64,000 nucleotides of DNA. It comes from Echinometra lucunter (taxonomy: Eukaryota > Echinodermata > Echinoidea > Camarodonta > Echinometridae). A program made the translations under genes and the position numbers. The notes beneath the pieces were generated by a model that was not told the origin of the DNA, did no database searches, and saw only the letters and a list, made by a program, of their open reading frames with translations. Positions 37,301 through 48,009 of the stretch are shown in pieces; position 1 is the first letter of the stretch; each line of letters starts with the position of its first letter. The stretch lies in assembly GCA_029962745.1 (NCBI GenBank), contig CM057171.1, positions 1,994,881 to 2,058,880 on the forward strand, read 5' to 3'.

Positions 37301-39014
37301 CATCAAATAGGTCATGATAAAGATTCTCATTTTCTGAAGGATCTTTACATCCCTTTTGTTGTTGCTTGTTCGTTTTTTTTTTTTCATTGTTGTCTTTCTG
37401 TTTATAGGATAGGATATTCTAATATACCATATTACAATGTGAATATAAACAAGGGTAGCAAAAGGTCTTTATGATCTCTAGTTTGACAGGATCTGAACGT
37501 TTTCATTAAATATCACTAGAATATTATGGAAACAGTTTGCATGATACTATCTATGAATTTGCATAGAAAAAAAATCTCATATTTGTTCCCATTTATGAAT
37601 TTAGTACACTATCCCCCCTCCCCCCCCAAAAAAAAATGGAATTGAAATATGAAAAAATGAATATTTTATCTAGTAGTGAATAAAACCTAATTACAATTGT
37701 CGTGTTTGCAATTATACAGAAAACGAACAGAGGATTTTGTTTTTTTATCAATTTCTGAGAACCATCCAAAAATGAAAGAGGCAAAGCTTAAATAGATTAA
37801 AATTTTGAAAAAAAAACCAAGAAACGTCTCATATTTTACAAGATATAGATACTAGTGAATACATGTTTACTCTAGTGGTCATGAAATCCACGAAAACCTA
37901 TACTAAGCCCTATTTTTTTATTTAAAAAAAGAACAAAGAAATGAAACACCTATACCAGGCTGGGCGTGCCGTTCACCTACAATTTAAGGGACAAGGCCCC
38001 GTAGGCTCATCATTCACAGGTCACCATCTCCCAGCCAGGCAATACCTACACTAAATACCATGACCACTAGAGAAATCAGTAACTCACAAAGACTTTTAAA
38101 AAAACAGCTCGTAATAGAAAATTAAATTTCATACTGTCATAACTTTTTTATTGCATTACCGATTTCTATAATTTTTTTGCTGATCTGTGTTATTCCACCT
38201 AAGCTCTGGGTATAAAATATTACGTGAGGGTTTGGATTTCCTTTAAAACATCAAATAGGTCATGATAAAGATTCTCATTTTCTGAAGGATCTTTACATCC
38301 CTTTTGTTGTTGCTTGTTCGTTTGTTTTTTTTTTCATTGTTGTCTTTCTGTTTGTAGGATAGGATATTCTAATATACCATATTACAATGTGAATATAAAC
38401 AAGGGTAGCAAAAGGTCTTTATGATCTCTAGTTTGACAGGATCTGAACATTTTCATTAAATATCACTAGAATATTATGGAAACAGTTTGCATGATACTAT
38501 CTATGAATTTGCATAGAAAAAAATGTCTCATTTTTGTTGCTATTTATGATTTTAGTACACTATCCCCCCTAAAAAAATGGAATTGAAATACGAAAAAAAG
38601 AACATTTTATCTAGAAGTGAATAAAACCTAATTGTCGTATAAATTATGCAGAAAACGAACAGAGGATTTTTTAAAACCATTTTCTGACAACCATCCGAAA
38701 AATGAAAGAGGCAAAGCGCAAATAGATAAAAATTTTGAAAAAAAAAAAAAACCCAAGAAACGTCTCATATTTTACAAGATATAGATACTAGTGAATACAT
38801 GGTTTCTCTAGTGGTCATGAAATCCACGAAAACCTATACTAAGCCCTATTTTTTTATTTAAAAAAAGAACAAAGAAATGGAACACCTATACCAGGCTGGG
38901 CGTGCCGTTCACCTACAATTTAAGGGACAAGGCCCCGCAGGCTCATCATTCACAGGTCACCATCTCCCAGCCAGGCAATACCTACACTAAATGCCATGAC
39001 CATTATTAGAGAAA
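34331..39014 (-). repeat. ~945-bp satellite array, right arm (about 6 units)
   Basis: Fold-back elements lie at about 34331-34518, 35161-35371, 35979-36188, 36918-37127, 37866-38077 and 38813-39014. Adjacent units between 35.1 and 38.8 kb are nearly identical over most of their length, which points to recent expansion or homogenisation. The left arm has only four units. Confidence 0.85.
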
Positions 39015-40370
39015 TCATTAATTCACAAAGTAATACCTGCTTAAAAAAATGTCAGACTAGCACATTAAAAATAATGAGTGTAACTTACATAGCACAAAGG
39101 CCAATCTGTGGAATGTTCAAGGCGCATTTAAAAATAAGAATTGATCAAAATGTTTTAACATGATTTTTTTATTAAAAGGATTTAGAGGTTAAACACCTCT
39201 TGATGTCTTACAGAAGACTATTCCATTCTTTAGAACACGAGGGGGCAAACATTAGAACCTTATATCTACAGAGTGGGGAAATAACTATTCAAATTATATT
39301 CTCCCATCTTTATTTCTCTTTGATTCTAAGTCTCAAATAAGTAACTCCATACAAGGATTACTAAAAAAAAAAATGAAAAAAAAATCCATAGAAAGGAAGT
39401 GAAACAGTCATGTAGTTGCCTGTAAATCTGACGTAAAGTCATATTGGGCTGAATAGAAACATTTGATACAACCTCAACCCCTTCAAATAAAAAGAAAGAA
39501 ATATCCTAGGAAAATGGCCCTTTTTTTTTTATTCTTGACAGATCTCAAAAAATAAGAAGGGTCTACATCATATGTAGGGAAAATAAGTTTTCCAATTTGT
39601 TCCTATTCACCATTGTTGCTTAAGTATTAATCTAGTTTTACCATTCGGCATTCAATCAAGCAAGTCTAGATTTCAAATGGGTTGAGATTGAAAATAACAA
39701 TGATAATGCCCCCAATAATATATTCATAATAATAATAGTAATAATGATAGTAATAATAATAATAGTAATAATAATACAACTGTTATTTTGAAGGAAAAAA
39801 AAATCCCTAAATACAGAGGACTAATCATTTCACATGGTGCAAGAGGGAAAAGAATTAAAACGATCGCAATTCCCAAACATTCCTGTTAAAGTAATGTAAA
39901 GTGTCTCCACATTTTTTGTCCCTATTCACATGATTCACCTTAACTCACAATACAACTATCAAGACGAGCATACTTCAGACCTGTAAAACTGATTCTCAGT
40001 ATTCAAATCAGAAGTAAACAGATTAATAGAGATAGGAATGCATCTGCATTTAAAACCACTACCATTACAGGAATAGGACAACCTTAATACATGATTTGCT
40101 CCATTGAATCTGATATGCAATATCTAAAGTATCAAATGATTTGAAGTTAAATTAAACAAAATTACAACTGCAAAAAAAAAAAAAAGAAGAAATAAAATAA
40201 AATTGCCACACAGCATGCAGAGAGGAGAGAAAGTAATCTTCTTGTAATGAATAATAGGATGTATTTTTCACACAAGCAAATCCATATTCCAGAGAGGTGT
40301 TTAAAGACTATAAGGGAGAATTCTGGCTTGAATCTGCCATACAGTATTCTAACCAGCAGCTCTACATTTG

Positions 40371-40711
40371 AATAATATTCTAAATGTATATAGCGCCTAA
40401 TATGTCTCTTTGAGACGTGATTGAGCGCTTTTATACAGAAATATTATTACCCTGGTCATCGGATTCAGGCTTGCCCACACACAGCGTATGCACCTCCACT
40501 TCCGAGGGAGCATTTCAGCGAGGTGCCATTTTACAGGCACTCACACTGCTAAACCTTTGCATCCTACCCGCTACCCACTTAACATTGGAGCGGAGAGTGA
40601 CAAATGTAGATTCATATCTTGCCAAAGGGCATTGATGCCACGGGAGGGATTCGAACCCCAGACCTTGTGGTTCATAGTCCAGAGACTTATCCACTGGACC
40701 ACAACACCTCT
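40371..40711 (-). mobile_element. tRNA-derived SINE, right-arm copy
   Basis: Reverse-complement copy of 8421-8763 with the B box (as GGATTCGAACCCC) and the GCGCT tail. It shares its insertion position with the left arm, so the insertion predates separation of the two copies. Confidence 0.8.
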
Positions 40712-41003
40712 ACTATTACGATTAATATAACCGAGTGTAAGAGAATCTCCAACGATAATAGAGAAACATAGGAAAGGTAAAGAATATCGGGGTTTTTTAA
40801 ACATTTAATCCATTAAAAAGACTGCAAGTAAGTGTGAAATGAGAAATTCTGAAGAATGCTAAATAGAACAAAGAAAGTGAGAAATAGAAGAAAATAATGG
40901 AGGGAAAAGGAAATACAACAGGAAGAGGGCAGTTAGTGGTTGTGAGAATAAAGAGGGCATAAAAGATAAAGAAATAGAAAAAAGGGAGTTGAAAGGATAG
41001 GAG

Positions 41004-42290
41004 AATGGGTAAAAGGAAAGGTGAGAGGATTGGTGGAGAGGATGGGCGAGAGGATGGGCGAGGGGATGGGCGAGGGGATGGGCGAGGGGACGGGCGAGGG
41101 GACGGGCGAGGGGACGGGGCGAGGGGACGGGCGAGGGGACGGGCGAGGGGACGGGCGAGGGGACGGGCGAGGGGACGGGCGAGGGGACGGGCGAGGGGAC
41201 GGGCGAGGGGACGGGCGAGAGGACGGGCGAGAGGACGGGCGAGAGGACGGGCGAGAGGACGGGCGAGAGGACGGGCGAGAGGACGGGCGAGAGGACGGGC
41301 GAGAGGACGGGCGAGAGGACGGGCGAGAGGATGGGCGAGAGGATGGTAAGAGGATGATAAGAGGATGGGTAAGAGGATGGGTAAGAGGATAGGTAAGAGG
41401 ATGGGTGAAAGGATGGATGAGAAGATGGGTGATAGGATGGTGAGAGGAGAGGATGGTGAGGGGATGGGTGGTGAGGGGATGGGTGAGAGAATGGTGAGAC
41501 GATGGTGAGATGGGTGAGAGGATGGGTAAGAGGGTGGGTAAGAGGGTGGGTAAGAGGGTGGGTAAGAGGGTGGGTAAGAGGGTGGGTAAGAGGGTGGGTA
41601 AGAGGGTGGGTAAGAGGGTGGGTAAGAGGGTGGGTAAGAGCATGGGTAAGAGCATGGGTAAGAGCATGGGTAAGAGCATGGGTAAGAGCATGGGTAAGAG
41701 CATGGGTAAGAGGATAGGAAAGAGGATTAGTAAGAGGATGGGTAAGAGGATTGGCGAGAGGATGGATGAGAGGATGGGTGAGAAGATGGATGAGAGGATT
41801 GGCTAGAGAATGGGTGGGAGCATGGGTGAGAGGAATGGTTAGAGGATGGGCAAGAGCATGGATGAGAGGATGCATGAGAGGATGGGTGGGGGTTGGTAAG
41901 AGGATGGGTGAGAGGATGGGTGGGGTATGGTAAGGGGGTGAGTAAGAGGCGAGCCAGAGGTTGGGCAAGAGCATAGATGAGAGGATGGTTAGAGGATGGG
42001 TTAGAGGGTTGGTGAGAGGGTTGGTGAGAGGATGGGTGAGAGAATGTGTGAGATGGGTGAGAGGACGGTGAGAGGAGAGGACGGTGAGAGGATGAGTGGT
42101 GAGAGGATGGGTGGTGAGAGGATGGGTGGTGAGAGGATGGGTGAGAGGATGGGTGGGGTATGGTAAGAGGGTAAGAGGGTGGGTAAGAGGGTGGGTTAGA
42201 GGATGGTTGAGAGGATGGGTGAGAATGTGGGTGAGAGGATGGGTAGGATGGGTAAGAGAAAGGGTAAGAGGGTGGATAAGAGAATGGGAA
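41004..42290 (-). repeat. 12-bp minisatellite, right-arm copy
   Basis: Same 12-bp unit in reverse complement (GGGCGAGAGGAC, GGGTAAGAGGGT and similar). Homogeneous runs of single variants (41,040-41,340 and 41,520-41,710) differ from the left arm, showing independent expansion or conversion since the two copies separated. Confidence 0.9.
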
Positions 42291-42294
42291 GTGG

Positions 42295-44460
42295 ATAGGG
42301 AAGAGGATACAGAAACTATGTGTATGAAAATCTGTCAGAGTAGCTAGAATTGACATAAAAAGTGTTAGAGTGATAAAAAAGAACCAGGAAAACAGAAGAA
42401 AAAAGTTAGTGAGAGGGAGATGGAGAGAGGGAGAGAGAAAAAAAAATTAAAAGACAGATCAGGAAGAAATAACTGGAAAAATGAAGTTGACATTTTGGAA
42501 TCATCTTCATGGTCTAGAACTCTGTAATAAATTTGCAAAAAAAATGGAGCTGCAGTGGCAAAACAGTTTCTACATGAGAGTTCAGTAAAGGTATTTCACA
42601 ACAATCTTTCTTTAAGATTTTATGAAGTTTTATTTCAATCTGGATCATCAAAGTCTAGCTTTACTCAATTGTGATCACAAATGAAGAAATTAGACTTATT
42701 TGATATGTACAGCTTTAAGATAATTATGTTGTGCTTTACAACTCTCATTGAGAGCATTTTTTAAAAAGCACGAGATAAATATTTCTACAGATTCCGAAAA
42801 TACCACTAATTCCAATTTTTGCACATTCCTGCTGTAATGGAGAGAAGGATACAGCAGCTAGCGAATGTATCGCAGTATGTAGGCTGATCATTTCTGTGCC
42901 TCACTGAAAAGGGTGGAATGAAATTGCACAGGACAAGTGATGAAAAATCATCCGGCTTCAAAGTTCATGTAAATAACCGCAATAATAAACCTGTTAACAT
43001 CTGAAAGAACCAGGGGGTGCTAAATCCTCGAGGATATTTTATCGACGTCAGATAAAGAAAGAACAGTTCTAAGGGTCGCTTTGCTTTGAGTATAATTTGA
43101 CATTTGACAAGCTTCATATGCCATGGAACACAAGACAGATTCAAATACTACTTAAAGTTTGTGAGCGGCATGTCAATATTTTCTGCCAGCATCCCTGTTG
43201 CAATGGAGAGAAAGATACAGCAACTGTGTACTGGTGCAGACGAGACTATAGGTTCTATATACATTTCATGGAGGGATAGAAAGAATGGCAAAAAACTGGG
43301 AAAGGGTAATATAATCTGAGATCTGTTAGCTAGATCTTTTTTTATATTTTATTCATTATTTTTTACATGCCAGATAGTGCTTCGGATCGATGAGTTAGAA
43401 TTCCCTCTCCCTTCCATATTCTTTTCTCTTAACATTTATACTAATGGAGTGTAGATTTTGTATCTTCGACAAAACGTTAATGAGATGAGAGATACATGAA
43501 GGGGAAGGGGTTATCACTCCAAGTTAAGATTCAATAATTGAGTGCAAATGAGAGAAAGGGCGGGGGGGGGGGGGGGGGGGGGGGGGGTAAAGAGTAGGGG
43601 TAATTATATAGAACAAACTTCCTCTATGTAATGTATCATTCAAATACACACTGACCAGTCTGTTTTGCAGAAAACTAATAATGCATGGGAATTGTACGCG
43701 ATAGAAAGAGTTTGGAAAGAGATAACCAAGTTTCAGATAACCTTCCGCCCCCCCCCCCAAAAAAAAAATAGGACCCATGAAGCACTTTTTATAACTATTT
43801 CCTTGGGTATTGCTGCCAGCAATTAGAGCTGATATTACCAAACTAGAAAAGCTGTGTTTAATTCATATCAGGACTCTGAACTACTAGGACATTTACTTCC
43901 TTAAAAAATGCTGTGAATAAGGCGAATTACAGTTGGGTCAGGGCTATCAGAAAAAGATGGCTTATTGTTTATCCTTAACTTGCACAGACTTCTAAATTCT
44001 TATAAAATCTTCGCTTCGACTTTTATGTTAAAAAACTTTGCCTTTTTTATCATAGCATCATTATTTTGCATTCATATTTAACAGTATTTTTGGCTCTTGT
44101 GCTTTGTTTTATTCTCATTTCCTGATATTGAACAAGCTGTTTTCTTCTGCAAGGCAATGACTTTGAACACTTCTGAAATATGTCAATTCATAACTGCAAT
44201 CCATCATACTGAACAATTCCTGCCAAATGTCTCCCTCTTAACAATATCATGTATATACAACACAAATATGAATATAACTACCACTGAAATGGGGATGATT
44301 GCAATTACGCCTAAGATAACATAAAATAACTTCTGAACCTTGTTGAAACTATGCTGAAAGTAGGCCTACATATCAAGGATTAAAACCAAGGAAACCATCA
44401 ACAATTGGTTTATTAACCAATGTAGACATAAACTTGTGTGGTGAGTAGGAATTCTATTGT
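42295..44460. other. Right-arm non-coding stretch
   Basis: Mirror of 4,480-6,585. A long G-run lies at 43,561-43,587 and a C/A junction at 43,748-43,769. No gene seen. Confidence 0.5.
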
Positions 44461-44494
44461 CACAAGGTAGACACTGAAATACCTGCATACTTAC

Positions 44495-44533
44495 CATCCG
44501 TGTGTGTATGAGCATCCCACGGTGAGTCCTGAT
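44495..44533 (-). CDS. Possible 39-bp cassette exon, right-arm copy
   Basis: Mirror of the island at 4436-4474. The acceptor CCACAG and donor GTAAGTATG are intact. One substitution is silent and one changes Lys to Thr in the QDSPWDAHTHKD frame. Preservation of both splice sites between arms is the main support. Confidence 0.3.
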
Positions 44534-45349
44534 CTGTGGAGTAAAGAGGATGTAATGAATGAGATTTATGTGAGGCATTGAAAGAAAAATAAGACAGTTC
44601 AGCTAAACCATTTCTATCAAGCAAGATTAATTCAACATAATCCATTTCAAATTTGAAGTAATTTTTGTTAATTCGGACTGCAGTAAAAATATAAGGATGT
44701 TTTTCGGCCCTATACATCACATTCATTCATTTCCACCTAGTATTATACATCCAGAAATTATGGAGTGATTTGGTAATTTGTCCTAAATCATGGCAATAAT
44801 TATGGAACAGCCTTTCTGAAGACATCAAAAAGTGTACAACTATTGACTCTCAAAAAAAAATCATACATTACAAATTCTTAATTATTTCTACATGGTCTTT
44901 GAGCACTTCAGAGTGGATTTGGCATTAGTTACATTTATCATTTATTATCATTATTATTATTAAGTTGAAAAAAAAAAACAACTCCCATTAGTGTTCAATT
45001 TAACCCTACTTGGAATTGGTAGAAGGCCTTGAAAGTGAGGTGTACATACCCCCTCCCTCCCCTATGTTTGATGGGAAATATCATGACAATAATCCCTCCT
45101 CCCCTTTTAACCACGGTTTTCAAGAAGAGTGCTATTTAATACTATTACAATGCCGCAAATGGGATTTACCAGACTGTTTGAGACTGCAACCATATCCCCC
45201 TCCCCCCTCTTCCTACGAGCAAATCTATGTCACTTGATATTCACAATGCTGCATCAAAATTACAATTAATAATGAGAATGATACCAGACTGACACCGCTA
45301 TTATGATCGGGATAATTATACAGGCAAGTAGTGTTTGCGATCTCCTGGG

Positions 45350-45849
45350 NNNNNNNNNNNNNNNNNNNNNNNNNNNNNNNNNNNNNNNNNNNNNNNNNNN
45401 NNNNNNNNNNNNNNNNNNNNNNNNNNNNNNNNNNNNNNNNNNNNNNNNNNNNNNNNNNNNNNNNNNNNNNNNNNNNNNNNNNNNNNNNNNNNNNNNNNNN
45501 NNNNNNNNNNNNNNNNNNNNNNNNNNNNNNNNNNNNNNNNNNNNNNNNNNNNNNNNNNNNNNNNNNNNNNNNNNNNNNNNNNNNNNNNNNNNNNNNNNNN
45601 NNNNNNNNNNNNNNNNNNNNNNNNNNNNNNNNNNNNNNNNNNNNNNNNNNNNNNNNNNNNNNNNNNNNNNNNNNNNNNNNNNNNNNNNNNNNNNNNNNNN
45701 NNNNNNNNNNNNNNNNNNNNNNNNNNNNNNNNNNNNNNNNNNNNNNNNNNNNNNNNNNNNNNNNNNNNNNNNNNNNNNNNNNNNNNNNNNNNNNNNNNNN
45801 NNNNNNNNNNNNNNNNNNNNNNNNNNNNNNNNNNNNNNNNNNNNNNNNN
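45350..45849. other. Assembly gap, 500 N
   Basis: A second placeholder gap of exactly 500 N. The mirrored sequence ends five bases before it. Confidence 0.99.
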
Positions 45850-46019
45850 GTTTAAGCAAGGTTTGGTCAGAAATTTCACTGTTTATTTATAAGAACAATA
45901 TAACACCTTATTTGGATTGTTTTGGGAAGAATTGGCTATTTATTGATTTAGATTTTCGTCAACACTATTACATTCTCAAGTTTTGTCTTGTTTTGATATC
46001 ATATTGCTATTACTATTTT

Positions 46020-46930
46020 AAACGAAAAAGGGACTGAAAATGGGCACTTATTATAAACAAACCGGACACACATCAGAAATGGAAAGAGACAATTATAAGA
46101 TTCTAACGGGCACTAAATCGTGAGGGGAGATACCATTTACTAGAAAGGAAAAGGGAAACTTATCAGAAATCAAATTGGTATATATCAAATTTCTAAAAGG
46201 GACACGTCGCTGTAGAGGTGCCGTAGTCGAGTGGTTTAAGGCTCTTGACTGTAGACGCGAAGGTCCGGGGGTTCGATCCCTAGCACGGCACTTATGCCCT
46301 TGAGCAAGGCATTTTATCTACATTGCTGTTTTATCGTCTATCAAATAAAGTGATGTGCTATTTGCATATTGATACCAACGTGTGCATGTGTTTAAAAAAA
46401 GGGGGGAAGTCTTGCCCGAATGGAAAAGGAACACTATCAGAAAACAGAAAGGGCGCTAATTGCAATTATCTTACATTAACAGATGGATAAATTCGACATC
46501 TTAGAAAAGAATAGGGCACTTATCAGAAGTAAATGAGGGCATGTATCAGATTTCAAATGGGGCACTTATTAGAGGTGGAAAGGGGCACTCTGTAGAGGAG
46601 GAATAGCACTATGAAAAATGAAAAGAGTTAGTCAAAGGGGGCAATAATCACATTGTAAAAGGGATGATTCGTTTAAAGTGTGAAAGAGGTACTTGTAGAA
46701 GGGAACAGAGCGCTATTTAAACATGTTAAAAGGGAAATGGGACTAATCAGGCATAAAAAGGGCTGCTTTAAGAAGGTTAATTTATCTGAAACGAAAAGGG
46801 GCTCTTATGAGAAGGCAAAAGGGTACTTATTAACAAAGAAAATGGGTCCTTTGAAGGTTTGAAAGGGGCATTTTCTTGGGTAAAAAGGGGCACTTTTTGG
46901 TGCTTCAAGAAAATGGGAGGCACGCGTCGC
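46020..46930 (+). repeat. Degenerate minisatellite (GGGGCACTTATCAGAAA type)
   Basis: Many imperfect echoes of AAAGGGGCACTTATCAGAAG at roughly 20-35-bp spacing run through this stretch, e.g. near 46,037, 46,511, 46,560, 46,585, 46,798 and 46,885. Units are heavily diverged, indicating an old array. A SINE is inserted at about 46,213-46,340. Confidence 0.55.
46213..46340 (+). mobile_element. tRNA-derived SINE with Tyr-like anticodon loop
   Basis: The 72-bp head (46,219-46,290) can form six of seven acceptor pairs (TGCCGTA with CACGGCA). It has the A-box segment GTCGAGTGGTTTAAGG, the loop CTGTAGA as in tRNA-Tyr (GUA) and the B box GGGTTCGATCCC. The anticodon stem does not pair, so it is not a functional tRNA. 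The following TTATGCCCTTGAGCAAGGCA is a typical SINE body phrase. Confidence 0.65.
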
Positions 46931-47634
46931 CTCTGTAAACACGTCTCTTTTGTCTCATTCTATCTTGTGTCTCCTCGTCTGTTAAAAATAGTATGTTCAG
47001 CTTTTGGTCAGTATTGGTTTTATCATTTAGGAGGTACTTAATAATGAAAAACAAAAAATATTCTCACCCAGTGGAAGACACATCTGAAGATTGTTGATCC
47101 AGCAAACAAAAAAACGACATCGTTGCATTAGGAAAAAACACATGACGGATAATCAGATTAGTTTATTTTGATATAACTACAAAATATCCAATAAAGAGGA
47201 ATAACTTTCAGAAAATACATGTTCTAATGTCCTCTTCACCATGGCAATCATGGCAGTATTCTTGAAAGGTAAAGACAATCTCCTTTTTATTTGCTTTTAT
47301 ATTTTATTATCATTAATGTTCTGCTAAGTCTCTTCATATGGTATAGTTATAACTTCAAATTTTCTTTTCCCCCTTTTTAATGGGTTTCATTGCAATTCTT
47401 CAAGAGAAGTTTATGATGACCTTTTGGATATACCTCAAAGGATGCAACTTAAAACATTGGCATGCTTGGCTTCAAGCCATTTCAGCAGATATGGAAAATG
47501 CAGTATCATTTAATGAGCCTGTTTCTCACCACCTTGTAAACAGAAACATGGAAAAATAATTATGTAAATACTAGGAATCTTCATCAAATTATATTTATTC
47601 ATATGAACTATGGATATGTCGAATGTTTGACATA
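46931..47634. other. Intergenic stretch, no gene seen
   Basis: AT-rich, no coding frames or repeats recognised. It probably holds the 3' flank of the minus-strand gene. Confidence 0.4.
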
Positions 47635-47640
47635 TTTATT
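47635..47640 (-). promoter_or_regulatory. Likely poly(A) signal AATAAA
   Basis: On the minus strand AATAAA lies about 57 bases past the stop codon of the death-domain gene. A second AATAAA lies near 47,594-47,599. Either could end the transcript. Confidence 0.45.
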
Positions 47641-47696
47641 AAGCAGCAGAAATGAATATGTGAATTAATGGTGCATTCTATCATGCCGAATAGAAA

Positions 47697-48009
47697 CTAA
47701 AAATGGAATTCTGTAACAGTAAAACCTGTTATTTCCATCTTTTCAACTTCTGTTTCTGCAGACTTCACGATCGAAAGAAGCATCTCCTTAGTGTTTTGAC
47801 CCGATGTTTGCCTCTGTTTCCATTGTATCATCATGTCGCAGATGGCCTGCTGTCTATCGTTGAGCCTCTTATACTCAATTGCATCCAGTTGTGCTATCGG
47901 GAAACCAAGTGCCACTCCCAAATCATAGAAGTCGCCGGTTGAAAGTTTTTCAGCTATTCTGTTGACATTAACATCTGAGAGCTCACTGTGAGGGTCTCCT
48001 TCGATTTCT
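47697..48009 (-). CDS. Exon: death domain and C terminus
   Basis: 313 bp ending at TAG 47,697-47,699. It encodes NRIAEKLSTGDFYDLGVALG, then IAQLDAIEYKRLNDRQQAIC and MMIQWKQRQT. These match death-domain helices 1-5, including the LG-x2-LG-like turn and the W in helix 5. About 15 further residues follow the domain. It is the usual homotypic interaction module at the C terminus. Confidence 0.85.

Larger units (their letters stand above)
25136..45344 (-). repeat. Right arm of the inverted duplication
   Basis: Reverse-complement counterpart of 3,637-22,505. It is about 1.3 kb longer, mainly because its satellite array has more units, but lacks the MITE found at 16,811-17,212. Similarity stops at 45,344, five bases before the second 500-N gap. 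The whole arm lies on the contig bounded by the two gaps, as expected for an unpurged haplotig placed in inverted orientation. Confidence 0.9.

Noticed and set aside
9990..39014. CRISPR-like or rRNA-like spacing of conserved blocks
   Set aside because: The unit is ~945 bp with conserved spacers, the genome is eukaryotic, and no cas or rRNA sequence is present. It is a satellite.
40859..41974. 371-codon open frame (TLLPTLLP and SPVPSPVP repeats)
   Set aside because: Same cause: it is the right-arm 12-bp minisatellite. The repeat peptide changes with each variant run.
46219..46290. Functional tRNA-Tyr gene
   Set aside because: Acceptor and B box are good and the loop is CTGTAGA, but the anticodon stem cannot pair and a SINE body follows.
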